A stretch of DNA of 64,000 nt from assembly GCF_002214565.1 (NCBI RefSeq), contig NZ_CP015106.1, positions 1,736,001 through 1,800,000 on the forward strand. Direction: 5' to 3'. The translations under genes and the position numbers were made by a program. Source of the DNA: Thermococcus radiotolerans. Its GTDB lineage: Archaea > Methanobacteriota_B > Thermococci > Thermococcales > Thermococcaceae. Below the pieces are notes generated by a model. That model saw nothing but the letters and a program-made list of their open reading frames with translations, ran no database searches and was not told where the DNA came from. Below, piece after piece: positions 16,409 through 25,315 of the stretch; within the stretch, counting starts at the first letter, position 1; every line of letters begins with the position of its first letter.

Positions 16409-17982
16409 TGAGAAAAGACTTGTGGAAATTATTAATAGTAATTCTCCTCCTTATCAATACAATAACTATATGGACGTATCTCCTAAGAAAATATTATATA
16501 ATATACTACAACCTTCAAATATACAATCTAATATCCCTTGTAACCTTTGTGCTTGTTGTGATGGGGATAATTGTTCATAAAAGAGACATTAAAGGCACTG
16601 GCATACTACTTGCGGGTGTTATGGGGATCTCTCTTCTTCTTGCTGTTCCACTTTCTTTTTATCCTTATGTAGTTAATAACCCCGACGTAATAAAAATGTT
16701 GCAATTGACTTCCCTCCTACTAAACAGAGAGTTTGAACTAGCGAGGCACATTGACTATAGTGCATTTCCAGGATTCTCATACATTGTTGGTACAATTAGC
16801 GTCATTATTGGGATGCCACTGAGAGTAAAACTTGCATCGCTCGTGTATATTCTTTCCTCTTTTGTCTTCCTGTTGACAGTAATTGCTCTTGGTAAGTACT
16901 CGAACTGGATTGGTATGTATCTTTTAGTTTTGTTTTCTTCAGGCTTTATATACTCCTTCGATTATCTTTCGCCTCAGCTGTTTGGTCAGATTCTGCTTAT
17001 AACTTCCTTAATTATGATACTAAATAACAAACTCACAAATAACACCCGCTTTGTAATAATATTTCTGAGTTATTGCGGAGCAATCTTAACACATCCGGAA
17101 AGTACATTAATGTTACTTGTTGCGTTTTCACTGTATTTCGGGATCACTACTTTTACTACTGGAAAATCTGTGAGTATTACATTGATGGGAACAGTATTGT
17201 TACTCATCACGCTTATTGCGTATGCTACATTCTTTGTATCCTCAAGCGGTCCAGGATATATTTTAAAGACTGCTATGGCCTTTCTTCTGAATATAAACGA
17301 AATCATACTATACCTGTTTACACGAGGAAGCAAATCTGTTGTCACGTCTGCTTCAATAAAACCTCAGTCTATTATCGTGCTTTCTCAAGCTAATATTTTA
17401 TATAACGCCTCTCTACTATTGCTCGCTATTTATGTTTTCTGGAAGCACAGAAGGGAATTCCTTGGTTATGGGATTTTAATGTTTTCCTTTATTATTTCTG
17501 CTGGCATATTCCTATTTATATTTGGTTTTTCATCTGGGCAGTTTGTTGGCAGATCCGCATTTGGTGTCTCTTTAATTCTGGCTATTTTAGTTGCTCGATA
17601 TATAATAAAAAGGCAGGACAAAATAACAATACTCTTTACAATATTTTCAGTACTCATACTTCTTTTTGCAACATTTCCAGCTCGTGTCGCGCCACAAGAA
17701 TGGAACGTTCATGCAGAAAATTATTATCCACCAGTATACTTTATCGTAAATCATTACACTAGAGAATACAAAACGATATACTATTTTTTATATCCCAACG
17801 TTGGTGTATCCATTCGAGAGGCAAACTATGTTATCCTACCTACTGGGCAAAAAGTATATGTCTCTGGAATGGGGAGGTACCTTGGATGGGATGCAGAAAA
17901 GATCATTCGTAGATTAACAGTTCAAAATAGTATTGTATATTCAAACGGATTATCTAGTATAATAATTTCAGAGCTTAAGTAA
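16408..17982 (+). CDS. Polytopic membrane protein of the polysaccharide cluster
   Basis: A 524-residue integral membrane protein with about 12 hydrophobic helices and a short soluble C-terminus. AT-rich codon use. Position between glycosyltransferases and the sulfatase-like gene, together with the topology, fits an oligosaccharide polymerase (Wzy-like) or a GT-C glycosyltransferase. I see no decisive motif, so the role stays open. The exterior loop near residues 430-470 (HAENYYPPVYFIVNHYTREY) is the largest soluble part. Confidence 0.72.
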   Translation: MRKDLWKLLIVILLLINTITIWTYLLRKYYIIYYNLQIYNLISLVTFVLVVMGIIVHKRDIKGTGILLAGVMGISLLLAVPLSFYPYVVNNPDVIKMLQLTSLLLNREFELARHIDYSAFPGFSYIVGTISVIIGMPLRVKLASLVYILSSFVFLLTVIALGKYSNWIGMYLLVLFSSGFIYSFDYLSPQLFGQILLITSLIMILNNKLTNNTRFVIIFLSYCGAILTHPESTLMLLVAFSLYFGITTFTTGKSVSITLMGTVLLLITLIAYATFFVSSSGPGYILKTAMAFLLNINEIILYLFTRGSKSVVTSASIKPQSIIVLSQANILYNASLLLLAIYVFWKHRREFLGYGILMFSFIISAGIFLFIFGFSSGQFVGRSAFGVSLILAILVARYIIKRQDKITILFTIFSVLILLFATFPARVAPQEWNVHAENYYPPVYFIVNHYTREYKTIYYFLYPNVGVSIREANYVILPTGQKVYVSGMGRYLGWDAEKIIRRLTVQNSIVYSNGLSSIIISELK

Positions 17983-18004
17983 TAAACAATCGGGGGGATA
18001 TACG

Positions 18005-18934
18005 GTGAGATACACAAACAAATTGGCAACAATTAAAAGATACTACAAAGATTTCAACTGGTGGAAAAATACGTTCATATGGTATATAAGCCCCTTAGTT
18101 TACAGAAAAAACGAAGGATTTTCTGTAACATCGGAATACTGGGATTATTTAATAATTCTTGATGCGTGCCGTTTTGATATTTTTAAGGAAGAAATCAAAA
18201 AAACAGGGCTATATAATCAAGGTACACTTGAATACCGGATCTCCAGTGGATCAATGACAGCAGAGTTTCTACTAGAAAATTTTGAAAAAGGAGAATTCAA
18301 AGATATCGTGTACATAACTGCTAATCCCTTTGTTGACATGCTTCTTAAAGGGAAATTCTATAGGATAATCCCCGTCTGGAAGGATGGATGGGACAGCAAG
18401 CTGAATACTGTACACCCCAAAACAGTTTATCAGTACACATTAAGAGCATTAGAGAAGTACCCAGAGAAGAGATTTATAATACATTTCATGCAGCCACATT
18501 TCCCATATTTGACCTTTAGGCCACCTGGCGATACAGGATTTTCAAAACATAGAGAAGCCGCTCTAGCGGGGCAATCACAGTGGAGAGACAAAACTATCTG
18601 GGATCTCGTTATGGACGGCACAGTTCCTCTGGGCAAAGTCAAGGAAGCATACAGAGACAACCTTCGAATAGCACTAAAATACGTAGAATTGCTGGTACCT
18701 CATTTAGCGGGGAGGATAATAATCACTTCTGATCATGGGGAAGCATTCGGAGAGAAACTTCATCCGCTAATTCCGCTAAAAATTTATGGACATCCAAGAC
18801 ATGTACGGATACCTGCATTGATAAAAGTTCCTTGGTTTGTTATAAGTAAACCTCCTAAAAGAAAATGGTCCTCAACAGAGGAGATGAAGCTAAAAAGAAC
18901 CATTAGCGCATTAAGACTAAAGGGTAAAATCTAA
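18005..18934 (+). CDS. Sulfatase/alkaline-phosphatase-superfamily enzyme
   Basis: A 309-residue protein from a GTG behind GGGGGG. The metal-site motif DYLIILDACRFDIF occurs near residue 48 and the second metal motif IITSDHGEAFGE near residue 240, with HFMQPHFPYL between them. These match the sulfatase-like branch of the alkaline phosphatase superfamily. Such enzymes cut or transfer sulfate, phosphate or phosphoalkyl groups on glycans. The usual CxPSR sulfatase nucleophile is not evident, so phosphotransfer is as likely as sulfate hydrolysis. No signal peptide. Convergent with the flippase gene, with a 4-nt overlap. Confidence 0.75.
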   Translation: MRYTNKLATIKRYYKDFNWWKNTFIWYISPLVYRKNEGFSVTSEYWDYLIILDACRFDIFKEEIKKTGLYNQGTLEYRISSGSMTAEFLLENFEKGEFKDIVYITANPFVDMLLKGKFYRIIPVWKDGWDSKLNTVHPKTVYQYTLRALEKYPEKRFIIHFMQPHFPYLTFRPPGDTGFSKHREAALAGQSQWRDKTIWDLVMDGTVPLGKVKEAYRDNLRIALKYVELLVPHLAGRIIITSDHGEAFGEKLHPLIPLKIYGHPRHVRIPALIKVPWFVISKPPKRKWSSTEEMKLKRTISALRLKGKI

Positions 18935-20460
18935 ACAAACCTTCCCAAAATCTTCTTTACAACCTTCAACTCAACCCCCAATCTTTTCTCTATTACCAAA
19001 AGCAACTCAACATCTTCCATATCAATGCTCCCGCTCAGGAGAACCAGGAGCAGGTACACCCCAGTGAACACTACTAAAATAGGAATCGCACACCAGATAC
19101 TTGAAACTCTCAAGTGCAATCCCAGAACCAGCCCCAGCAGAACAAAACCAATAACCAGCGACTTAAGATAGCTCTGGCCAAGGGGATGAATCCCAGTCTT
19201 CTGATAAAGCCTGAGGGAATTTAAAACGTTCATGGCAAAATATGAAGCGGTAGTTGCGACAGCCGCACCCTCAATACCATAGTGGGGTATCAGAAGGATG
19301 TTTAATGCCACATTTATTCCAGCTGAGATTAAAGTAGAATACATTATGAAATTGCTCTCCCTGATAACAATTAAACTCCAACCGTTCAGCCCCAAAAGCG
19401 TATGGAACATAAAGCCCAAAGCTAGAATTTGAAGCGCTGGAGCCGCCGAAATATATTTGGCTCCAAAGAAGAGGTTTATAGTGGCCGCAGGAAATAGAAA
19501 GATCAAAGCAAACAGCGGAAAAGTGCCCAGAAATATCCATTTAGTCAGAATTTGATACACCCTATTAAGCTCATTAATTTTTCCATGGGTATAAAGAACG
19601 GTGGCCAAAGGCGGAAAAATCAATCCTGCAGAATTCAAAAATATTGGCAAGAGCTTGGCGATCGGAGCGGCACCGTTATACAGACCAACAACATCAGAAC
19701 CCAAGTAGTAACCGAGCATCAGAGTATCCGTCCACGTCATTACAAAACCAGCAATACCCGTCAGCATGAGGGGGATTGAGAATTTAACCAGCTCTTTCCC
19801 AAGATTTGAACTTAGGGAAATCCTGAATTTAAGCAGGTCATCTTTCCGGATACTAAACATTAAAGCCAGAAATGTCAAACCCCAAGCAGCAACGTGGGCA
19901 CCAAAAACAAACGCAAACGGCAACTCCAAAAACGCTCCAACAACAACAAAGGCCATAAAAAGCATCGGATAAATTATGTTCTGGAAATATACCTGCTCCC
20001 TGACCCTTCCAAAGCCCCTCGATATCGAGATAATGACTCCGGTCAGTGCCCAGAAGGGAAGGGCAAAGACCGCGATTCTCAGCGCTCCCACCAATCTCTC
20101 ATCGCCGAAGAGCCGAGAGATGCTTTCCACACCGGCGAAGAGGATGGCCGTCCAGACCAAGCTGTTTACCGCCACAATCATTAGTGCTGTTGAGGTCAAA
20201 TCCCCGACCTTTGATGGCTCTCTCTCTTTGTAAAAAGCAACTTCCCTAGGCAGAGCATTCTGAAAGCCGAGCGTAGCTATGACGAGGACAATGCTCAAAA
20301 CGGTTAATGCTAGGTTAAAAACCCCGTACTCTCCAGTAGAAAAATATCTTGCTATTACTGCCCTGCTCAGGAATCCAAAGAACATCGAGATAATAGTTCC
20401 TGCAAAGACAATCCCCGTCCCTCTGGCGATCTTTTGCAAAATCTGACTTGCCTCGCTCAT
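18931..20460 (-). CDS. Polysaccharide flippase (Wzx/MATE-like, MVF superfamily)
   Basis: About 509 residues with roughly 14 membrane helices. The N-terminal region (IARGTGIVFAGTIISMFFGF, RAVIARYFSTGEYGVFNLALT) is typical of polysaccharide biosynthesis flippases. It would move lipid-linked oligosaccharide across the membrane for surface-glycan assembly. ATG at 20460 with GGGTG six bases before; an in-frame GTG nine bases upstream is the alternative. Follows rmlD in the same direction after about 40 nt, so it is probably the last gene of the rml operon. Confidence 0.9.
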   Translation of the reverse strand: MSEASQILQKIARGTGIVFAGTIISMFFGFLSRAVIARYFSTGEYGVFNLALTVLSIVLVIATLGFQNALPREVAFYKEREPSKVGDLTSTALMIVAVNSLVWTAILFAGVESISRLFGDERLVGALRIAVFALPFWALTGVIISISRGFGRVREQVYFQNIIYPMLFMAFVVVGAFLELPFAFVFGAHVAAWGLTFLALMFSIRKDDLLKFRISLSSNLGKELVKFSIPLMLTGIAGFVMTWTDTLMLGYYLGSDVVGLYNGAAPIAKLLPIFLNSAGLIFPPLATVLYTHGKINELNRVYQILTKWIFLGTFPLFALIFLFPAATINLFFGAKYISAAPALQILALGFMFHTLLGLNGWSLIVIRESNFIMYSTLISAGINVALNILLIPHYGIEGAAVATTASYFAMNVLNSLRLYQKTGIHPLGQSYLKSLVIGFVLLGLVLGLHLRVSSIWCAIPILVVFTGVYLLLVLLSGSIDMEDVELLLVIEKRLGVELKVVKKILGRFV

Positions 20461-20502
20461 TGTAGGCACCCGAAATGTAGCAACCCTTTCATGACAGGCC
20501 TA

Positions 20503-21381
20503 TTATTCAGCATTCAAAGGGAGGTGTCCGGTCTCCCTTAGATACTCTTCCAATCCCTTTCTCCACTCAGGCATTCTTATGCCAAGTTCGTGAAGTCTCA
20601 TGTTCTCCAACGCTGAAAACCTCGGCCTTCTAGCCAGCCTGCTTAACTCACTCGACTTAATTGCCCTTATTCTAACCTCCCAGCCCAGGATTTCGAATAT
20701 CGCCCTAGTGAACTCGTACCACGAACAGTAACCCTCGTTCACCATGTGATAGATGGCCCATTCTGGCTGGATCTTCAAAAACTCCTTCAGAGTTCTGGCG
20801 ACGTCCCTCGTATATGTTGGACTCATGAACTGGTCGTCGACTATCCTCAGCTCCTCCCCGCGCTTCGCCCTCTTGATGACCCAGTTCGCAAAGTTTCCAC
20901 CCTTTCCGCTCGCTCCAGCTTTTCCATACAGGCTTGCGACTCGGATAATGTAGTACTTCTTAGAATAATTCTTTGTGAGGATTTCGCCTACGTACTTGCT
21001 TGCCCCATAAACGTTTATCGGATTCGGAACATCCTCTTCAGTGTAGGGTTCTCCCTTTTCTCCATCAAAGACGTAGTCCGTGCTGATGTACACATTGATG
21101 GCATCAATCTCGCTAGCAACCCTCGCAACGTTCAGAGCGCCAATAGCATTGACCACAAAAGCCTTCTCCGGATAAAGCTCTGCATCATCAACCCTAACAT
21201 ATGCGGCAGTGTTGATAATAACGTCGGGCCTCAACTCTCTCAGAACCTTCAGTGTCTCTGGAATCGTGACGTCTAAGTCAGCGTGAGTTAGAGGAATCAC
21301 TTCAAACGAGAGGTCTTCCCCCAAAACCCTCACTAAGTCGCTTCCAAGCTGGCCGGTGGCACCGATTATTGCAACTCTCAT
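20503..21381 (-). CDS. rmlD: dTDP-4-dehydrorhamnose reductase
   Basis: A 292-residue short-chain dehydrogenase of the extended type. The NAD(P)-binding GATGQLG is at residues 8-14, NTAAYVRVDDAE and STDYVFDGEKGEPYTEED are characteristic of RmlD, and the catalytic YGASKYVGE holds Tyr and Lys. It catalyses the last step of dTDP-L-rhamnose synthesis. ATG behind GAGGTGAT, 9 nt after rmlC. Confidence 0.95.
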   Translation of the reverse strand: MRVAIIGATGQLGSDLVRVLGEDLSFEVIPLTHADLDVTIPETLKVLRELRPDVIINTAAYVRVDDAELYPEKAFVVNAIGALNVARVASEIDAINVYISTDYVFDGEKGEPYTEEDVPNPINVYGASKYVGEILTKNYSKKYYIIRVASLYGKAGASGKGGNFANWVIKRAKRGEELRIVDDQFMSPTYTRDVARTLKEFLKIQPEWAIYHMVNEGYCSWYEFTRAIFEILGWEVRIRAIKSSELSRLARRPRFSALENMRLHELGIRMPEWRKGLEEYLRETGHLPLNAE

Positions 21382-21390
21382 TGAATCACC

Positions 21391-21948
21391 TCAGAAAGTC
21401 CATCCCTTTTCGATGGCCTCCCTCAGTGTTGGCCATTTCCTGTCCTTCTCAGAGACTGTGGGCTCATCAATCGGCCAGTCTATCCCTATCTCTGGGTCGT
21501 TCCAGATTATTCCGCCTTCATAGTCGGGGGCATAAACGTTGTCCACTTTGTAAACCACCTCTGCAACATCGCTCAGTACTAGGAATCCATGGGCAAAACC
21601 CCTCGGGATGTAGAGTTGGTATTTGTTGTGCTCCGAAAGTATCGCTCCAACCCACCTGCCAAAGGTCGGTGAATCCCTCCTCAAATCCACGGCAACGTCA
21701 TAGATGACACCCCTAACAGCTCTCACAATCTTCGCCTGGGCGTAAGGTTCGCGCTGGAAGTGCAGACCTCTGAGCACGCCGTAGTTGGATTTCGAGTGGT
21801 TATCCTGGACGAATTCTCCTTTGATTCCGGCCCTTTCAAAATCCAGTTTCTTGTAAGTTTCCATGAAAAAGCCCCGCTCATCCCTGAAGACCTTTGGCTT
21901 GATTAAAATAACATCGGGAATTTCTAGCCTTTTAAACTCAAAGGGCAT
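21391..21948 (-). CDS. rmlC: dTDP-4-dehydrorhamnose 3,5-epimerase
   Basis: A 185-residue cupin enzyme. Signature segments are KPKVFRDERGFFMETY, VQDNHSKSNYGVLRGLHFQ (with the active-site His), GVIYDVAVDLRRDSPTFG and YIPRGFAHGFLVLSD. Third step of the rhamnose pathway. Its start lies inside the 3' end of rmlB. Of the in-frame GTG/ATG codons at 21957-21948 I favour the ATG at 21948, which has GGTGG five bases before it. Confidence 0.95.
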   Translation of the reverse strand: MPFEFKRLEIPDVILIKPKVFRDERGFFMETYKKLDFERAGIKGEFVQDNHSKSNYGVLRGLHFQREPYAQAKIVRAVRGVIYDVAVDLRRDSPTFGRWVGAILSEHNKYQLYIPRGFAHGFLVLSDVAEVVYKVDNVYAPDYEGGIIWNDPEIGIDWPIDEPTVSEKDRKWPTLREAIEKGWTF

Positions 21949-22951
21949 CATCACCACCCAGCTTCCAAGGCGTTGGGTGGAGAACCTTCTCGTTCACTAA
22001 CGCCCTCCACCATGCCTCATTTTCGAGGTACCACTCCACGGTTAGTTTGATGCCTTTCTCAAAGTTGTACCGTGGACGCCACTTGAGATCCCGTGTTATC
22101 TTCCAAGAATCAAGCGAGTAACGGAGGTCATGGCCGGGTCTGTCCTCAACGAACTCGATGAGGGACTCATTCTTCCCAAGGAGCTTTAAAATCGTTTTAA
22201 CGACCTTGATGTTGGTCTTTTCCTCGCCGGCCGAAATGTTGTATACCTCCCGTGGCTCACCTTTGAGGAGAACTGCTTCAACCCCTCTAACGTGGTCTTC
22301 GACGTAGATCCAGTCCCTCACGTTCTGGCCGGTGCCGTATATTGGAATCTTAAGACCCATGCTGGCCCTGATTATCGTCTTGGGGATTAGCTTTTCCGGA
22401 AACTGGTACGGGCCGTAGTTATTGGTGCACCTCGTTATGGACGCGTTAAGGGTGTAAGTTCTCGCCCAACCAAGGACGAGAGAATCCGCCGCCGCCTTGC
22501 TGGCAGAGTACGGGGAGGATGGCATTAAGGCGTCCCTCTCGGTGAAAGAGCCCTCAAGGATGTCACCGTATACCTCGTCCGTGCTTATGTGAACGAACCT
22601 GACCTCGGGATTGGATCTCCTGATGGCCTCCAGTATCGTGTAGACACCGATGACGTTGCTTCTCAGAAAGTGCTCGGGGCTGGAGATGCTCCTATCCACG
22701 TGACTCTCGGCGGCGAAGTTCACAACTGCATCGACTTTCTTCACGAGCGCCTTCATCAGCTCGAAGTCCGTTATGTCTCCCTTAATGAATGTATATCTAG
22801 GATCGCCTTCAATGTCTCTCAAATTCTCTGGATTTGAGCCGTAGCCGAGCTTATCGAGGTTGATTATCTCCCACTCCTCGTGCTTTTCCAAGGCATAGCG
22901 TATGAAGTTGCTCCCTATGAACCCCATTCCACCGGTCACTAAGAGCCTCAT
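21938..22951 (-). CDS. rmlB: dTDP-glucose 4,6-dehydratase
   Basis: A 337-residue extended short-chain dehydrogenase. NAD-binding GGMGFIGSNF is near the N-terminus. NFAAESHVDRSI, ISTDEVYGD and the catalytic YSASKAAAD are classic RmlB motifs, as is RCTNNYGPYQFPEKLIP. Second step of dTDP-rhamnose synthesis. ATG behind GAGGTGGAACG, 9 nt after rmlA. Confidence 0.96.
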   Translation of the reverse strand: MRLLVTGGMGFIGSNFIRYALEKHEEWEIINLDKLGYGSNPENLRDIEGDPRYTFIKGDITDFELMKALVKKVDAVVNFAAESHVDRSISSPEHFLRSNVIGVYTILEAIRRSNPEVRFVHISTDEVYGDILEGSFTERDALMPSSPYSASKAAADSLVLGWARTYTLNASITRCTNNYGPYQFPEKLIPKTIIRASMGLKIPIYGTGQNVRDWIYVEDHVRGVEAVLLKGEPREVYNISAGEEKTNIKVVKTILKLLGKNESLIEFVEDRPGHDLRYSLDSWKITRDLKWRPRYNFEKGIKLTVEWYLENEAWWRALVNEKVLHPTPWKLGGDDAL

Positions 22952-22960
22952 CGTTCCACC

Positions 22961-24019
22961 TCATAGGATTATGCGGGAGTTGTCTCCCACAACGAGCTTT
23001 CTACCGAATGGGTGGGAAGTACCATTTATTATCTTCACGCCTCTTCCAATGAGGCTTTCTACTATCCTTCCGGCGTTTCGTATCTCACTTCCCTCTAGTA
23101 TAATGGAGTCCTCAATTTCGGTATTCTCAATGATGCAATTGTCGCCGACGCTAGTGTAAGGCCCAATATAGGAGTTCCTTATTACGACGTTCTTTCCTAT
23201 TACAACGGGCCCTTTAATTACGGTATTGTCGTCTATCTCCGTTCCCTCTTCGATTACGACTCTCCCATGGATTCTTGCCCCTGTTTTTACCTTTATGTCT
23301 GCTTGTATGTCGTCTAGAATGAGTCTGTTGGCGTCGAGTATGTCCTCCGGCTTGCCAGTGTCCTTCCACCAGCCCGTTACCTTTGTCCAGCCAACGCGAT
23401 AGCCATTGTCAATGAGCCATTGGATTGCGTCGGTTATCTCAAGCTCGTTCCTCCAAGAGGGCTTGATGTTTTCAACTGCCTCATGGATGACGGGCTTGAA
23501 GAAGTATATTCCCACCAAGGCAAGGTTGCTTGGTGGCACCTTGGGCTTTTCGACGAGCCTTTTGATGGTCTTCCCATCTTCGTTCAGTTCGGCCACTCCG
23601 AACTGCTGGGGATTGGACACCTCTTGAAGGAGTATGCTGGCATCAAAGTTTCCTTCTTTGAAGTGTTTCAGGTGCTTCACTATTCCTTCTCTAAGGATAT
23701 TGTCGCCGAGATACATGACAAAGTCATCGTCATCGAGATAGTCCCTTGCGACCTTTATAGCATGTGCCAAGCCTTTTGGCTCTCCTTGATAAATGAACTC
23801 TATCTCCGCATCCCATTCAACGCTTTTTATAGTCTCCTTCACCTGCTCTGCGTTGGGCCCTACGATTATTCCAATCTCATGGATGCCAGCTTCAATGACG
23901 TCTTCGATGGCATAGAATAGGACTGGTTTGTTCGCTACAGGGATTAGTTGTTTCTGCTGTGAGTACGTTAAGGGTCTCAAACGGGTCCCGTGACCTCCCG
24001 AGAGAATAAGGGCTTTCAT
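22961..24019 (-). CDS. rmlA: Glucose-1-phosphate thymidylyltransferase, long archaeal form
   Basis: A 352-residue enzyme with nucleotidyltransferase signature GGHGTRLRPLTYSQQKQL and GDNILREG. A C-terminal left-handed beta-helix of hexapeptide repeats follows from about residue 245 (AEIEF-like repeats, for example VVIEEGTEIDDNTVIKGPVVIGKN, with key turns EIDDNT and VIGKN). Bacterial RmlA is shorter (about 290 residues) and lacks this domain. It makes dTDP-glucose, the first step. First gene of rmlABCD plus flippase; TATA-like CTTTTTATTTTTTAA near 24055 and SD GGTGAT. Confidence 0.95.
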   Translation of the reverse strand: MKALILSGGHGTRLRPLTYSQQKQLIPVANKPVLFYAIEDVIEAGIHEIGIIVGPNAEQVKETIKSVEWDAEIEFIYQGEPKGLAHAIKVARDYLDDDDFVMYLGDNILREGIVKHLKHFKEGNFDASILLQEVSNPQQFGVAELNEDGKTIKRLVEKPKVPPSNLALVGIYFFKPVIHEAVENIKPSWRNELEITDAIQWLIDNGYRVGWTKVTGWWKDTGKPEDILDANRLILDDIQADIKVKTGARIHGRVVIEEGTEIDDNTVIKGPVVIGKNVVIRNSYIGPYTSVGDNCIIENTEIEDSIILEGSEIRNAGRIVESLIGRGVKIINGTSHPFGRKLVVGDNSRIIL

Positions 24020-24131
24020 GATTAATCACCGCGGTCAATATTACATTAAAAAATAAAAAGTTTATCGTCATGTTCTTATCAGACACTACTTGATATTGAT
24101 TTGTTAACGAAGGCATGAAAATTCCCAAAGA

Positions 24132-24254
24132 TGAATACCTGACTCAACCGGGTAGGTTGAACTTATGTGTCCAATGCTTAGAAGCCGCGTGAATGTTTCA
24201 CGCGGCTTTGTAGGGGATTAAAAAGGTACCCTCATTATAATCGGGTAGTATTCA
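24132..24254. other. Nested inverted repeats in AT-rich intergenic region
   Basis: TGAATAC (24132-24138) and GTATTCA (24248-24254) are exact inverted repeats that enclose two hairpins. One is TCAACC/GGTTGA (24144-24160). The other is a perfect 12-bp stem, AAGCCGCGTGAA/TTCACGCGGCTT, with a 3-nt loop (24182-24208). This could be a structured transcript, a terminator or the end of a decayed mobile element. No convincing TATA box lies at the expected distance on either strand, and no coding frame is seen in 24020-24467. Confidence 0.45.
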
Positions 24255-24355
24255 CTTGCAGTTATGCAAATTAACTCAACTCAATCTCAAAAACACTCTC
24301 GACCCTTGAACCATTAAGATAAGCCCGATTTGGGTTGTTTTAATTAACTAAAATG

Positions 24356-24386
24356 TGAGTCAACTGAGAGTAAAACATGAGTCAAC
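24356..24386. repeat. Direct repeat TGAGTCAAC x2
   Basis: TGAGTCAAC occurs at 24356-24364 and 24378-24386, 22 bp apart (two helical turns), about 80 bp beyond the 3' end of the HTH gene. Related GACTCAAC and AACTCAAC occur at 24141 and 24272. Possible protein-binding sites; no function is shown. Confidence 0.35.
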
Positions 24387-24467
24387 CAAGTAAACAAAAA
24401 GAAAAGGAGCTCTGGTTAGGCTCCGTAGTAAACTCAAGTTTTACAACATTGGAGGAAACAAATGAAA

Positions 24468-25211
24468 TTATTGAGCCAACTGGGAGTTAATAATGTTCAA
24501 AAGACTATCGATAAGTTTTACTCGTTTGAAGTTCTTTAGACCCATAAAATACCCCTTATTGGCCACAAGATTATTCCGAAGGGTAATAACATCCACTTCT
24601 CTCGGATCTGAGAGCAGAAAAACCTTGAGGGCCCTTTTGGCATTTTCAAAGGCAACTCTCTCCGCAGGAGGACCATATTTATTACGGTCCGAGTTGAGGG
24701 CATGTTGAACGGATAAGTATACCACCACTGTGCTTAACTCCTTAATCCTGCTCCTAAAGGTGGTTTCAGTTTCATTAATCTGTCTCTTTAGTTCGGCTTT
24801 CTCATCATAATACTCACGTAAAAACCGTAGAAAAATCTTTCCTACGCGGTCAAGTTTCCGTTCTAGCTCACCCACCCTTTTTTCTAGTTCATCTAAGAGC
24901 TCAAATATTGTAACCGATGGAAGATCTTTAAGTTCTAGATATTTGTCATAAATCTCCTGAACCTTATCTGCTGGAACTTGTAGCTCCATAACCACTTCAA
25001 CCGGAGACTTTCCTTCCTCAAACCGTCTAAAAACAGCCGCTTCAAGTTCCCCCTCACTCTTAAATCTCCCTAACTCAAGTTCCTTTTTAATCTTAGAAAC
25101 ATAGGATCGGGTAACGCCCAGTTTATTCTCTATCTCCGAAGGAGTCTTCCCCTCACGCAAAAGTTTTATTATTTCGGCCTTTTTGGATTTTCTGGTAGCA
25201 TTACCCGACAT
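24468..25211 (-). CDS. HTH and coiled-coil protein, orphan
   Basis: A 247-residue protein. A helix-turn-helix of the transposase/resolvase kind lies at residues about 8-42 (AEIIKLLREGKTPSEIENKLGVTRSYVSKIKKE, key elements TPSEIENKLGV and RSYVSKIK). A second HTH-like repeat follows at about 50-88 (EGKSPVEVVMELQVPADKVQEIY). A coiled coil spans about 100-155, and the C-terminal part is helical and basic. Likely DNA-binding. A TATA-like AAATATTTAAG lies 25-30 nt upstream with no ribosome site, so the message is probably leaderless. The AT-rich composition and lack of partners resemble plasmid or virus-derived genes of Thermococcales, which is inference. Confidence 0.75.
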   Translation of the reverse strand: MSGNATRKSKKAEIIKLLREGKTPSEIENKLGVTRSYVSKIKKELELGRFKSEGELEAAVFRRFEEGKSPVEVVMELQVPADKVQEIYDKYLELKDLPSVTIFELLDELEKRVGELERKLDRVGKIFLRFLREYYDEKAELKRQINETETTFRSRIKELSTVVVYLSVQHALNSDRNKYGPPAERVAFENAKRALKVFLLSDPREVDVITLRNNLVANKGYFMGLKNFKRVKLIDSLLNIINSQLAQ

Positions 25212-25248
25212 ATTAGCACTTACGTTGTCGATGCTTAAATATTTTTTG

Positions 25249-25262
25249 CAGAATGCATTCTG
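25249..25262. promoter_or_regulatory. 14-bp palindrome upstream of the HTH gene promoter
   Basis: CAGAATGCATTCTG is a perfect palindrome placed directly upstream of the BRE/TATA (AAAAAATATTTAAG) of the HTH gene at 24468-25211. An autoregulatory operator is likely by position. It also lies about 55 nt after the 3' end of the TauE/SafE gene. Confidence 0.45.
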
Positions 25263-25315
25263 ATGCCCACAGGGAAATTATAGGCACGTGCGGTATAGTA
25301 TAATGCCAGGACTCA

